Shown: positions 1 to 14,293 of the stretch, piece by piece
How the letters are laid out: each line of letters opens with the position of its first letter
How positions within the stretch are numbered: position 1 is the stretch's first letter
Assembly (NCBI GenBank): GCA_028023455.1
Contig: JAQFVV010012423.1
Coordinates: 9,771,158-9,835,157 of the forward strand
DNA: 64,000 nt
Direction: 5' to 3'
Origin: Epiperipatus broadwayi
Lineage: Eukaryota > Onychophora > Udeonychophora > Euonychophora > Peripatidae
Notes under the pieces: model-generated
Seen by the model: only the letters and a program-made list of their open reading frames with translations
Databases searched by the model: none
Told to the model about the DNA's origin: nothing
Position numbers and translations under genes: made by a program

Positions 1-761
1 CTAAATAACATTGATATGTAAGGCTATATTCCTGGAAAATGTAACCATGAAATTATTTTTATCATTCACATATTTTCACTTATTTTTAAAACAATTTAAT
101 TAACTATCTATTAAAAGAATTTGTGTTGTAAAGGAATTTAAGATTAGCCTTTTATTTTAATGTGCTAGTGTTTTATGAATTTTTGTGATTCATATATCAA
201 AACAGCATTTAAATTACATCCAAATTATGTTATCCCTGATGTTAACTAATATTGTTTATTGACTGAGTGAATCAACAGTAAATTGTTGTCTAAGAAGATT
301 TAGGATCATCACTGTTTATATAATTCTACTTTCTTTCATATGGATATAAATAATATAAGAATTCTTACTTATGTAATATAATGTTAAACATTTTATAACT
401 TAAAGATACCAAATTTCTAAGATTCAATGAGCTTTAACACTCATATCATTAAGTGTAAAATGTAAAGATCTTAAATTTCATTTCAAGAGAATGTGTATAA
501 TTTGATCTTGGAGGACAATTATATCCTCACAATCTCACTGAAAGAAAAATTATTTTTATTTCTCTTACCTTAATTACCACTAATCACTACCATTTTTACT
601 AGTGGTTAGATTTTTATTATTCATAAGTTTTAATGGACTTATAAAATTTGTTTTATACTATACAAAAATTAATTATTTGTTTTATTGTGAATTTAATTTG
701 CCTTTTTGTATAAAGTCTCGATATCAGGGATATGAATGTTGAGAGATACTTTTTTAATTGG

Positions 762-778
762 ACACACACACACACACT

Positions 779-833
<55 letters not shown>
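762..833. repeat. compound microsatellite (CA)n(TA)n(GA)n
   Basis: An uninterrupted run of CA, then TA, then GA dinucleotides. The short open frames crossing it on both strands are products of the repeat and not genes. Confidence 0.95.
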
Positions 834-1593
834 TACCATATATTCAAACCTGGAATTATTATATTCCTAAAAATATTGTTGGTTTATTTTTCAGTTGTTT
901 TGAAAGATCAAATTATTCACTTTATTGATAAACGGTTATTGATAATACAGCATAATATAAAATGATATGACACTCATGATTTTTTAATTTTAATTGGCTT
1001 AACAGATAGAGTATTAAATGGGATATAGTAATAAAGTTAAAATTGTAATATTAGAAAGATTGGCTAGATTAAAATATGTAGTGATAGATTCATTTATTAA
1101 TATTTTATTTATTAACATTTTACTCTACTGCATACATTTAACAAGCAATATATAAACATAAATAAACAAATAATAAATTATTATTTTGCTGGGTGTATGC
1201 AGGTGTATGTGCATTTATGTTTATGAAATTAAAACAATTTGAAATTACATGTATTTAAAAATTATTTTTTTATATATATAATTATTTCAATAGATAATTA
1301 AAACATGTATTTTATTTAAATTATGATTTTAAAAAATGTATTTTAAATTGTAAATTTATTGTATTTTTTTATAATTTTTTTTTACAAACTGTTTATTTAT
1401 TTAAAAATTAAAAGACATTTTTAATTCATGGAACATTGTTGTATTTAAAAGAACTCTTTATTGGGTTAAAACTGGACTCTTCATAACAAAGACTGTAGAA
1501 ATGAATAAAATAATGGGACCTATATCTATACTAATGGCATCAATATTTTCATCATTGGGTAAATTATATAAAAGCCTGAGTTTTGAGATTGAA

Positions 1594-1660
1594 TTCTCTC
1601 TCTCTCTCTCTTTCTCTCTCTCCCTCTCTCTCTTTCTCTCTCTCCCTTTCTCTCTCTCTT
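1594..1660. repeat. CT-rich microsatellite
   Basis: A pyrimidine tract of CT units broken by TTT and CCC interruptions. It produces artificial Ser/Leu and Glu/Arg open frames on the two strands. Confidence 0.95.
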
Positions 1661-3335
1661 GTTCGGCATTGTTAGTAAGCAAAATTTCAAAGTATTTTCT
1701 ATAAAAGTTGATAGTTAATCTTCTGCGTAATGAATGGCTAAACAAAAAAACATTTGATCCAAAAGGCATCGTCTTTTGAAAGATCTGGAAACACCTTAGA
1801 ATAAAACTGCCTCAAAATATAAAATATTAAAGTTCAAAGAAATGTGAAATTGTTTCCGTGTTACAAAAAAATGTTTGCCATAAATAAGTAAAAAAAAAGT
1901 ATATAAAGTGAAACGTAAAATAGATTGAATTACCAAAGGATTTAATTTATCAAAATGTGATAAAATAATGTTCATTTTCATGTAAAAATGAAAATATTAA
2001 TATTATAAAAATTTGCTATGAGAAATATTATTTAAAAATGCTTTGTTCATTCATTAGATAAAGTTTTATTATTGAACAATGTTTTTTGGAACTTAGATAA
2101 ACTTCAGATATATTTGGTTAAAGAATTTTAGTCTTGCCTCAGGAGTATTAAGAGATATCAGAACTTGTGAACTATAATTTTGTATAATATATTATTTATA
2201 ATTATTGTGTTTATATTAATAAATGTGTTTTAACTGAATAAACCATGAAAGGGTTTATATGGCAATCAAATATCGACATTCCCAAATTTATCAATAATAG
2301 GACTTGCAAGTTTCCTAAAAATTAAAATCATCACAATCAAATTAATTCATTTTGGAAAATATTTATATTAGATATTAAATGTATATTTTGAATTCCTTTA
2401 ATCTCTTTAATTCGTTTGATATACATAACATAAAATCTTCAAGTAACTCTTTGACAAAACAAGTTCTCTCGTCATTTTACCACTTTCATGTTGGTGAAAT
2501 TTCAATTATTTCTATTCAATAACAATATATTATTTATTCCTTTATATATGAGGTACTTCCATCATCTTTCGCCAATTTCGTTTACAGGATAATATCCTGG
2601 GATAATAACTCAAAATTTTACTGGAACACATATTAAAAGAATATCCCTATGAAATTGGAGAAAATCCTTTAAACAAATTTAGTTGGTTATTCTAGAATTT
2701 CAATAGAGCAAATTTCAAATTTTCTTAACTGAATTTTTTTTTAAAAAAATGCAATGTTTTCCTTTTATATTTTAGTTTAAAATATATCCATAATTGCTAT
2801 TGAAATGGAGTGGAGACCTGACCCTGTCTAGGGCAAACTCCCAGATAATGTTTTCTACCTCATCACCCTCAGGTAGGTAGATACAAAAGTGATGATTTTG
2901 GTTAAAACACAACTGATCTTAAACTATACTGAAAATTTTATAGATTGACCTCTCATTTGAATTTATTGCTATTTATACGTTTTCTCATATGATGTCAAAA
3001 TTTTCCACAATGCATTTCTCTTTGTAGTTCATTTCTGGGGCATCTCCATAGTACTGTAAATAATCAGATGAGATCCTATGGTTTTTTTCTCAATTGATGG
3101 GAATGTGTATTTATTTGAAATACAAAACAACAAAATAATAAAATAAAAATGTTTAACATTAGTTTATTATAAATAAATAAATGAAATGCATTTACCTATT
3201 TATTAACAAATCTTATTAGAGCATTAAATATTTGTCAATAAATATTATTAAATCAATAAAATTTTATCAATATTTTATTATCAATAATTTCATTAGGTTT
3301 TATATTTTGTTATTTAGAAACATTTAGTAATAATA

Positions 3336-3448
3336 ACAAGTCAGATGTCACATGACTTATATATAGCTTGCACTTACAAATATGTAAAATTAAGAGCGTG
3401 CTAATAGCTCTAAACAAGCTTTTTTTTTTTATTTATGATAAATGCTTG
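3336..3448 (+). repeat. fragment of the hammerhead-bearing repeat family (54.4 kb type)
   Basis: This stretch matches 55105-55225 in order: a TCACATGA..TTATATA segment, then GCTAATAGCTCTAAACAAGC, a T-rich tract and TATGATAAATG. It covers only the junction and terminal part of the unit and does not include the hammerhead core. It shows that the family is dispersed in the genome and is not unique to the 54 kb array. Confidence 0.7.
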
Positions 3449-4762
3449 TTTTGTTAATCTTTCTAACACGTTTCTAATTTTGTGAATGTTATTTATATAT
3501 GCCCACACATTTATGCATAAATGTACACCATTTTATATATTTCTAATTACTAGCACTTATGCGGATTTAATTGACAATTTATTCATTTTAAATTTGTTCT
3601 AAATATTCCAATTTAGTAAAGTTTGACTACTTATAATCTCATTTACTATTCATTCATAAACACTTTTTATGTATACCTGGATTCATAACCATCACTAAAA
3701 CAATTCACTAATTGTTTGTTAAATTGTTATAAATAAATGTAATATTTAATATTTGAAAATATTTAAAAACTATTTGAACTCTAAAAAAATAAAATAAAAA
3801 CGATTATCCCCTTGCATATTGCCTTTATAGGAGTTTACCCTTGGTTTTACACCTATCACTTGATCTTCCTATCTATTGTGAAATATATAATCAAGAAATT
3901 AATCAACAATAAACTGTAAAAATTTTATCGGCTTTAATTTTTATAGTTAAGCAAATAGATTCATTGCTGACATTGACTGTAGAGCATAGAATATAATTAT
4001 TATCATGTTTAATAGTCTATCATATCAATGTTTATAAAAAATATATAATTTTATAAAGCATTTTGATTGGATTTCCAAGCAGATTTTTTAAAAGTAGACT
4101 TCTATATTTGAATAAAGAAAATACCTACATTCAAATTTCATTGTGTTCCCACATATGAATAATTCAAAATAGAAATATAGAATAAAACTATAAACCCAAC
4201 ATTACAACATTAAAATATTTTATTTATGTGTAGAATAAATAATTCTTACATTTTGTATGCATGTATAAGCATATGTCAATTTAAATTTGTTTGAAATAAA
4301 TATCTGAAACTTTAAAATTTGTGATTTATTTATTTTGAATAAATATTTGTAAAAAAAAAATTTTTTAAACCTGGAAATAAGCATTACCACCTTGATTCAA
4401 AAATCTTAAAACTAACATTTTGCCTGGCAGAAACTATGATAATCTCTCCCAATATTTCATGGACAAATGTAGAAACTTCCAGTGCAAGATGAAAAATATT
4501 ATGTAATTCAGATTTCGTGTGATAACTGGTATAAAAGATAAAGTTTGGAAAATGCAGCTACAAATTTTCAGTATACATAAAACCTAAACAGGTTTAAAAT
4601 TTTAAATAGTCATTTTTTGTTTTAATCTACATGATAGCAAACTAAGCTTGCAGCTAGAAGATGGATATTTTTCTGATTAAAAATGATTTCTTCTCATCGT
4701 TCTAGAAGTAAGATAAACAACAATTGATAAATAATATTTATTTATATAAAGAACAAATAGTT
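3449..4762. other. AT-rich DNA, nothing recognised
   Basis: No open frame, RNA gene or clear repeat boundary was found. Composition is uniformly A+T rich with short T and A runs. Confidence 0.5.
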
Positions 4763-4980
4763 AGTTGAAATTAAATTGAAAAGTTGCAAACCTTTCACTG
4801 CTTATTATAATACTTATCTGACTGCCAATCAGATGTAATGATGGCTGTCTGAATAATGATCAAACCGTAAACACAAGACAGAGAATTTTGCAAGTAAAGA
4901 GCAGTCCACCTGATTGGCTGTCAGATAAGTATTATAATAAGTGCTAAATGTTTGTAGCTTTTCAATTTAATTTCAACAAC
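4763..4980. mobile_element. foldback MITE with ~75-bp inverted repeats
   Basis: The left arm (4763-4836) and right arm (4908-4980) are inverted copies; both contain TTATTATAATACTTATCTGA and a GCCAATCAG core. The interior is about 70 bp and has no coding capacity. The core GACAGCCAATCAGATGTAAT recurs in the larger foldback element at 59.7 kb, so the two belong to one family. Flanking duplications could not be defined, so the transposase superfamily is not assigned. Confidence 0.75.
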
Positions 4981-6393
4981 TGATAAAACAAAAAATCCTA
5001 ATCTCATTTATTATAGTCAACTGTTAATAAAAAAGTAGACAAACTGATTTGTGGAATGCTATCCCACTATTTCAACAATAAATCTTTGGATTTCTTCAAC
5101 TGAAAGTAATGGTAAATGATATATTTTTGGAAAAATATATTTCTTAATTTCAAACAAGTTACTGACATTTATTTTTCAAATTATTATACAAATCTCCAAT
5201 TATTATAAAAATAATTATTTCCTTCACTATAAGAAAGGTTGTATAGAAGTCTCAATAATGTAAATTTATCTATCATTAATTATGAAAGGAAACTTTTTAA
5301 AATAATTTTTTCAACTCAATTATGCCTCTATATGAACTTGTTGGTTAGAGAAACAAATTTTAATTGAAAAGTATTAAAAATCGGTTTGCTATGGATAATC
5401 AACAATTTGCCTTATCAGAGATATGATCAGAAGATCTATAAATAAATGGATTGATTTTATATCTCAAATTAATGAAGTAATGAAGGCTAAACTTTTGGAT
5501 AAAATTATAGCATTTACTCAAAGGAACTAATTTACTGAGTGTAACAAATTATGAATTTGAATCCAATGCTTCAGGAATTGGATTATGGATTATCAATGCT
5601 AAATATTTAAATACATTCCTAAATTGTAATTATCATAGTAAATATTAAATATAATAAACATCCAAGTTACAAGAAATCTTAAAAATGGATTAATATGTTA
5701 AATATAGATTATTTTGGATTAAGAGTACACTAAATGGAATTTATTACTCTTTATTGTTGTTTCCAGAAAGGATATTACAAAAATGAAATTAATTGTGCAA
5801 TAAATATTGAATTAATACACTTTCTCATAATCGCTTTTCTCAGTTAGTTAATATTATAGTTATTAATGTAATAAAGCTTTCTCAGATATTATTATGCCAT
5901 GCACAGATAATATTATATTTAATATTATTATTGTTGATATTGAATGAGATTAAATATGATTTATTTTAGATCTAGGTTGTACAAACATATGTAACTATTA
6001 AACTTATATAAAACTGCTATATATTGCAAATACTATATGTTTTATGAGTTCTTAAATTTCAACCTCAAAGTTAAGTTGAGTTAATCATCCTTAGGGAGAT
6101 GAGTAAATTTGTAAGGAATATTTTATGCATCACTTTTACCTATTAGTAATAATTTATTATCTAGTATGCAACAAGACTACCTAATGATTTAGTTATATTT
6201 TGTTAGTAGAGTAGCACTTCTAATGTTCAAATCTACAATAGGCTCCAGTAAAGGATGACAAAAATCATCTAGGTCTGTTAAACAATGATTTATATTTGCT
6301 TCTCTTAAAAGAGTAAAAACTTTTCCAACATTATTAAATGAGGCTGATTAATAAATGAGTGGTTAGTAAAATGACAATAATTAATATCCTTCA
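4981..6393. other. AT-rich DNA, nothing recognised
   Basis: Both strands were read for coding relics and none was found. No repeat boundaries were seen. Confidence 0.5.
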
Positions 6394-6495
6394 TGTTTTC
6401 CTGAAGGTTAGTGATGATGATGTTCTAGTTGTATTTTTATATTAGATTAGATGATGGAAATAGTTCAATATAAAATACAATTAGTATCCTTCAGT
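6394..6495. repeat. remnant of inverted PLE ends
   Basis: The stretch GTTTTCCTGAAGG through GTTCTAGTTGTATTTTTATA matches the outer left end of the PLE at 47951-48010. It is followed at once by TTAGATGATGGAAATAG..AATACAA, the same terminus in the opposite orientation, as also seen at 48812-48890. It looks like two PLE ends joined head to head after loss of the body. Confidence 0.65.
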
Positions 6496-8179
6496 ATTTA
6501 ACTGAGGACTACATTATTTTGAAATAATAAACAACCTATTCATACTTAAAATTAATGTCTTTACAACACCATCAGATAACACACTTTATACATCCCAAGT
6601 TCAAATTAGATTTAGGAAATAAATAGTAATATTTATTAGATATTTTATATATTTTTTATTGTTATTATTTGATTTTATTATTTATTTTATCTTGTGTAGT
6701 AAAGTAATTGTTAATTTTTATTACTTCTCTTTTATCGTTATTAAAAAAACATCATCACTGCATATTCACGATATAAAAATCATAAAAATCTATATGGATT
6801 GAATACAGTATATTATTATTGTATTGATACTATCTGAAATACAAAAATATTGGGTAGGATAGTGTACATAAAATTCCTTTTACATTGTCGTATCGTAAAA
6901 TGCATACATACTTTATATTCATGTGTTTATTTTCTTATTTTATATAACTCTGAGATAAATTATTAATTTATTTGTGTATTTAAATTCGCTATCATTAGTT
7001 TTAAAACATAGATTAAGTTACTTTTAATTAGTGCTTGTAGTAAGAAATAATATACTGTATTAGCAAAACATTTTATTAAAAAAAAGACTAAGAATACACA
7101 TATTATCGAATAACTCTGAGAAATGTATTTATTATTTTATTAAATGTGAATGCTTATTAAAGTATAGAATAATTTTAACTTTTGTGAATATAGATAAAAC
7201 TTGTATGTATAATAATTGCAAATCAAGTGAAGGTTAATAGACGACCTTTTTTCTTCTCAACCGCATTTCTACATTACTGACTTAGACGCACTTTTGCCAC
7301 ATTATTTCAATCAAATACTTATCTTCTTTTGGGGTCAAATCTGGAACGCCTTTTTATGGCTTTCAATAAATATATATATCAAAGTAATTTAAACTTAAAA
7401 GAATGAAAGTTTATAAAACATAAAGATTAAAAGCTTAGTTCTGCATTATATATTCATGAAAAAAATATAGCCAAAAGATTTTATTTGATTAAGTTAAAGT
7501 TTTTTTGTTTGAAAAAAAAAAAAAAAAAATTGAAAAAAACGAGAATTAAAAAATTACTTTTAATAAAATTTTATAAATTTAAAACTATTATTTAATTTGT
7601 CCAAAACCTTTTTTATACTAAAGGTAAGTGGAATATTATTTTGAATTGTGAATTTTTTTTAATTTTTATTTTAGCTAGGAATTTAGTTTTGAATTATTTG
7701 TATTTAATTTGTGATAAAGACTGATATTGATAGCAGTGAGACTGGAAAGTTTAAAAATGTCTGTTTGTAGACTTCTTTTGAAACATTATATTTTCCTGTT
7801 TAATGGAGTTTCTTTAAACTTCTAAGAATATAAAAATCTCAAATTTTAACAGTCCAAATATAAACTTTTTTGTCTGTATTAAAATCTTACACGAGAGTAA
7901 AAGATGGGAATCCATCTTTTTAATATAGAGGTCGCCAATAGATGAAAGATTCATGGTTTATATAAGCCTGTGACTGTTGCCATGTGATATATGTATATAT
8001 AATTTTCAATTATTATCAGTTCACTACGTGAGGAAAATTTTTCCAAGTTGAAACCAGTTTCTTTGAATCATAACTATTTTTCATATCATATTAGCAAATT
8101 TCATATTTCATTTGCCTATATTATGTGGTGTCTTTCCAAATATTTTATGAGATTCAATTTAAAATTTCAACTGTCCATT
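6496..8179. other. AT-rich DNA, nothing firmly recognised
   Basis: A slightly more complex patch at 7225-7370 has short open frames on both strands, but I could not match it to any family. A poly-A run lies at about 7513-7530. Confidence 0.4.
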
Positions 8180-8701
8180 TATTATTATTATTTTTAGCAA
8201 TATATCCAGTTCAGCTCCATTTTAGTTTTATTCTTAATTGATGTCAGTGATACTTGTTTATTTTTTCATCTATGTATTTCATTTTCAATATCTTTTTGCT
8301 ACTCCTAATATATATCTCTCCAAAATTCATTGAGTCATCTGAAATGTTTATATTTCTTTACTATTAAATGTCCAAATCATAGATACATAAATAGGAATTG
8401 ATAAATTATTTCTTCCAAAAAGCAATTCAATCAAGTTTAATTTTATGATTAATTTTATCTATTAAGCATCTTTATGTAATAATAATCTGGCATAAGATAT
8501 TTATAATTAATAGCTTCTAATTCATGATTATCAATCCTTATTTTCTTTGTTTTGAGAGAATCTATTGAACATTATTTTAATCTTTTAATTATATATCTTT
8601 AGTACTATTCTCTTACTTTTATCTGATAACTTTTGCAATATTTATTAAAGCTTTGAAACAATATTTGCCAAAATAACTTTATAATCTGTAAAATTTAGAT
8701 G

Positions 8702-8790
8702 TTGGTGGCCAAACACAGCTGCCTTACAAGCAATTGTCCTGGGTTAGCGGGTTTGCTTTCTGGCCGATGCTACGACACATGAAAAAAAAA
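8702..8790 (+). mobile_element. short tRNA-like SINE (copy 1) with target-site duplication
   Basis: About 80 bp beginning TTGGTGGCCAAACACAG, containing CCTTACAAGC and CTGGCCGATGCTACGAC, and ending in nine As. It is flanked by AATTTAGATG (8692-8701) and AATCTAGATG (8789-8798), a 9/10 target-site duplication. A second copy lies at 56.6 kb on the opposite strand. Together these show LINE-type retroposition of a small RNA. Its GC content is much higher than the surrounding DNA. It sits inside the dead RTE LINE, so it inserted later than that element. Confidence 0.75.
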
Positions 8791-8973
8791 TCTAGATGAT
8801 ATAAATGATCTTCAGATACTGTCACCACTTTTTTATCTTCTAAATTTAATAGATAAAATACTTCTAGCTAAACTGCTATAAAATGTTTTGGAGATATAGA
8901 ATCACATTGTCATACTCCTTTTCATTGTTAATCTTTTTTAGTATTTCCAAATAATATAATCATTTCTGTTGCC

Positions 8974-9087
<114 letters not shown>

Positions 9088-10650
9088 CGAAGATTTGCAC
9101 AGGTTAAATATTGATGATCCAAAGTTTTAATCATTATGGAAATACTAATAGAATCAAATGTACTTTCATATTCTAAAAATCCAAAGCATAATCACAATTC
9201 ATATTCATATTTTTTCCAGTAATGTTTTCTAATGATTGGATGCAATTCACTGCTCTAAAATATGTTTAAATCTAGTTTGCTGCTTTTGTTGATTAGAATT
9301 CAGAATTCCCTGTAGAAAAATTGTAATTATTTTGGTAAAGTGATAGAAGACAGATAGGTTTATAATTTCTAATATTTTCTTTACCACTATTTTAATATAT
9401 CAATATAACTATTGCATTCTTTTAATAATTTTATACATCTTTATCATTTAGATCTTAGATATATAGCTTTGAGAACAATTTTTCTATCTCTTCTTTTGCT
9501 TCTTTTAAATATTATAATTCCATCATTTCCTAGAGCTTAGTAATTATAAGTGACACTTTGTTTCTTATTATGTATTCCATAATGTTATTTTTTTAATAAT
9601 AGTTTTATCTTTTCTTCTTATTACTGAAACTATTTTTTTCCAGTATAAGATGTTTTACACTTTTGAGACTTTTTTTTTTCTATAGTGTTTCTTGAAAAAT
9701 CTCAGTTACATTTTCTTATATTAACACTTTTTCATATCATTTTCCAAAACTGTAGATAAGCAATTCTTCTTAACAGAGAGAGTTTTCGATATTTTAATGA
9801 TTCTTATTTTCACATGCATTGTTGTGTTTTAGTAAAAAATTTACTGGTAAATTATTGCTTTTTTGTGCAATCTATTTTTGTTGTAGTTTTTAATAGTATG
9901 CCATTTGTCTTCCTAATGATTTTTGTAAAATTTAAATCACCCTCAAAGCCTTCTAATATTTTAGAATGGTTTACTAAATTTATTGAAGTGTTACTGAATG
10001 TCAGGAGCATCAAATGCTAATAATAACTTTCTTAATAATTTTTATTTCTTTAGTTTTGCATTAACATATATCTTACATCTCACTAAACAATAATTACTTC
10101 CTACATTGATTCTATTAAAAACATTATTAATCTTGAAATATATTTTCTAATAAATGATTCTGTATCAATTTCCATTTAGAATTTTTCTAAAATAAAAAAA
10201 TTAGTGTTCTTTCCTGAAAACTCCACAAGTCTGTGACCTCTGTCATTTCTATCACCATAACCAGATTTATCCATGTCATTTTCATTTTTCAATTGATTAT
10301 TAATTCCAGCATTAAAGTTTCCCATGGCTATTTTAAAATGTTATTCTGACTAAAATCATATTATACATTGATATAAAAACCCACAACTCCATCACAATAA
10401 AAATTTGTTGGCATAAACATGAGTTATCTGCATTTGGATATCTTTCACTAACTGAATGAGTAATCTTGTCAATATGGCCCCTATATCCTCAATATTCATA
10501 ATATTTTTACACTTTTTATTTGTAATGAATCTCCTCTCTACATGTGCTTACAATATCTATCTCTTTATAAAAAAAAAGTACATATCCACTGGAATTTATT
10601 CCACAAGTTTCAGTATATCTATATATAAATATAATAAGATAAAACCAACT

Positions 10651-13600
10651 TTCAACACACATTGTAATTATGTAACTATAAACATTTATGATAACAAATA
10701 TGCTCTATAGTTTTTGCTTTTTTATTTATTCATACTTTGGCATATTAAAAATTATAGAATTAATTACAGTATATTATTTTGTCTGAAAGAGCATATTTCA
10801 TTATTTCCAATAACATTTGGCCATATTTTTTGGTTCTATTAACAATGACATTAAAGTCTTCTTGAAAAAGAATTTATTTTTTTGTTGATATTGATACAAT
10901 GCAAATCTAATAAAAAATAAAAACATTATATTAATATCATCTATGTTCTTTATTAGAGATGATATTAATATTATATGGATTTGGCAGTGCAATAAGAAAT
11001 ATAAAGTTATAATATTTCATAAAGAGAATAAAAACATTGTTTTTAACTTTCTAAAACATTGTAAGTACTAATAAAAATGGATATAAGGTTATAGGGCAAA
11101 ACGTTTAATATTATTATATTTTTATTAATATCTTTTAGGAAATCCCACAAATAAAAGAAACCACATTAGATCTTCATAGAATACAAAATGCAGCTTTTTT
11201 CATTTGCTCTTCAATAAAGTTATAGATTCCTTATCTTCAATTGTAATTTCTTTTTCAATAACTAAGTTTTATTAAAAATAGATTTACCAAATAGTCTTTC
11301 AGCTAACATTAATGATTTACATTCATGTCCTGAAGAGTTCATACTAAGTTTTCACATTGTCATATACAACATTGCCATATACATATACTAAAATATTTAG
11401 TAATTTGTTATTTATACTACTGCCATTGTCTTCTATATTACTATCATAATTGCTATTAGCAAAATTACAACTATCACCTAAATAAGAAATTTGCGAGATA
11501 TCAAAATCTGATCAGATTTTATGACAGAGATATATTTAAAGAACTTTTAAAGATTATTTTATATTTTTGATTGCAAATAAAGATTTCCATGCATATAATG
11601 ATACATTGAAACTCAAGTTCAAATCCAGTTCTGAGAGTCTCATTATTGATTGTAAAGCCTCATACAAGATTACAACAAAAAAATCCCTCTTGCTGATATA
11701 TATAATTACATGCAGCATTTTCCAACATTATAAGTAATTTATAATTTACTGATTAATTAACCAATGCTGTTAATATACTTTTATCAGCTCTCTACTTGTT
11801 GGCAGATTGCTATATTCCATTGCAAAATGATCACATGAATTAGAAAATTGATTGCTTTATATATATTGAGAATTATTCTGAAATTAATAAAATTACCAGA
11901 AGGATCGGTAATTCTAAAAATGTTCTACTGTCATCAAGTAATATGCATATACGCAATCAGTAATATATAAACATTAGATATTAAACTTGAGCAAATTATT
12001 ACAAAGTATCATACGTTAATAGTAAATTATTATTTTTAAATATAACATCTATACAATTATTTTTTTATCAACATCAAATGCATTTTGCATTATTAAACTT
12101 AAAGATATTATTTAGAAACTTGTGTAAATAAATCTTTTTTTCTAGTCTACGGTTTATTTAATACTAAATTTTAAATGAACTTTTAACATCTGAATACAGA
12201 ATAAATGTTTTTTCAATTTTAATATAGTTTTATATCATTTTTTAATGATGTAAATTCTTTATTAAAAAGTTTATAAAGCCATAACAATAGATTTTTTAAA
12301 CTGATATTTTATATTGTAAAAAATCATTTTATTTAATGTACAAATATGTAAGTTCAGCAGAATTTAATATAAATAATGTATCGTTTTAATAAGATATATT
12401 AAAAAATATAAACACCAGGTAGCACAATAATAATAACAATCAACCGTTACGCTATCAACAATTTTAACCTGTAGTCAAGGTAACGTCCTTTAATAATAAA
12501 AGTCTGATATCTTTATATAAACTCTCAAGATTGCAACTTGACCAGGTTACAACACATTGAATGCTTTTAAGTTTTTACTAATTTCATTTATAAATCATAC
12601 ATGACGACGATTGAAAGACTAATTTAATTTAGTTATTTATCGACTGATTTTAAAGTAGATTGCAGAATATCTGCTCTTTTTTTATAGAGTTTATAAAAAT
12701 AGACTAAGAAAAACACACATGTGAATAGTTGATAGATGCAAGCTCTATCACGATGCTTGAACTACTCATTATTTGGTCATTATACCAAATTAAAAATGGA
12801 TCATTACTCTGCAAGATGAATGCATGCTGTCTAAAATGCTAACAGACATTTATATAAATATAGAAACTATTCTTATAACAACATTAAATCGATCGACCAA
12901 TATTAAACATTAATAATCAATACAATGTTTGTTTTTAAATCAGCCTAGTCCAAAGTTATTAAACATTATTCAATAAAGAATCAAAAAAAATATTAAACTT
13001 TAAATAATAAATTAAACATTTAAAATGTAATTATACAAATTAATATTATAAGCATACTGGGATAAAATGTAAACTCAAGTTATTGAGATTGAAACATCCA
13101 TTGTCTGGTTACCACATCATATAAAAAATTAACTAATCATTTTATAGAATACATTCATTTTCAAAAATTCCCCTTATCAATTGATTAGAGAATCATAAAC
13201 TATTCATGAAAATATAGCAGATGTTCTTTTTATATTACTAATGTTACATTAACCAAATTGATAATAAAGCATAGATAAACAATGTAATGGTTTTCTGTAA
13301 TCTAACATATTTCAAATAAAGCAAAGACATATAAAAACTAAATTATTAATTGAATCTTGATTATAAAAATCAAATTATCTAAATAATTTATTAATATTAA
13401 AAGAATAGTTGGTATATTTATGTGAATAATTGACACCACATTCTAAACAGTTGACAAAAAAGAGTTTATAAAATTGTTTCCTGTAAAATGAGTATGCAAT
13501 GTTTCACATGATATGGTGATCAAACAATGAATATTTCAAGAACTGTGATAGGAGCTTAGGTTTATTAATTTTGTCTCCATATATATATCTATAAATGAAA

Positions 13601-14293
13601 ATTTACTTAACTACTTATATATCAAAATTTTTTAATTATGATTAATCCATTTTTATGAGACAAATTTTGCACGGAAGTAATACATGAATTTATGTAGGGT
13701 AATGGTTATTAATAATTACACCTTTGCATTATATAAAAGAGCTTTATAGTTTTTTTGAAAACACATTTAGTATTTTCAAAAATAATAACTAGCTACACGT
13801 TCAGTCATGTTAGTAGAATAAAATAATATAATATACTATGTAACTGTTTCTGTGGTTTCTATATTTATGCATTCAACTTTTAGGAATTTAGTTTAAATAT
13901 ATTTCTCACATTATAAACTAATTAGTATTATTAATTATGAAGCATTCTCTCTGATATGTATGATACATTCAAGAGATATAAAAACACAAAAATATTTAAC
14001 AGCAGTGATTAATTACAAATAATAATCAATTGTAAATAATAATTCATTTTGTGGAATCTGTTATTGCCATGCTATATTTAGAAATTATAACATATTTAAA
14101 TATGCATTTTTTCAAGAGTTTTATGATTATTAATTTTTATTCTATTGCTCAGAATCATGCATTTCTAATTTGAATAATTACCTATAATATTCATTTATAA
14201 TTTGAAAAGAAATCGCTCATAACATTCTATTTGTAACATTTGTATGTAGTTATGTGGTTTAATATATATATGCAAATAAAATGCCCATTAATT
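10651..14293. other. AT-rich DNA, nothing recognised
   Basis: Scanned on both strands. Only short open frames made of AT-rich codons (Ile, Asn, Lys, Phe, Tyr) occur, and no family motif was seen. A tRNA B-box-like string at about 11610 (AAGTTCAAATCCAG) has no matching A box. Confidence 0.5.

Larger units (their letters stand above)
1..3335. other. AT-rich DNA without recognisable gene
   Basis: No coding signal was found on either strand. Two compound microsatellites are listed separately. A more complex patch at about 2808-2880 has an exon-like look, with a pyrimidine-rich tract ending in AG upstream and a GTAGGT after it, but all three frames between them contain stops, so it is not called an exon. 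Confidence 0.6.

Noticed and set aside
2757-2880. Exon-like patch with a pyrimidine tract, AG, 97 bp and GTAGGT
   Set aside because: All three reading frames between the putative splice sites contain stops.
7225-7370. Slightly GC-richer patch with short open frames on both strands
   Set aside because: No family motif, no splice signals and no second copy in the window.
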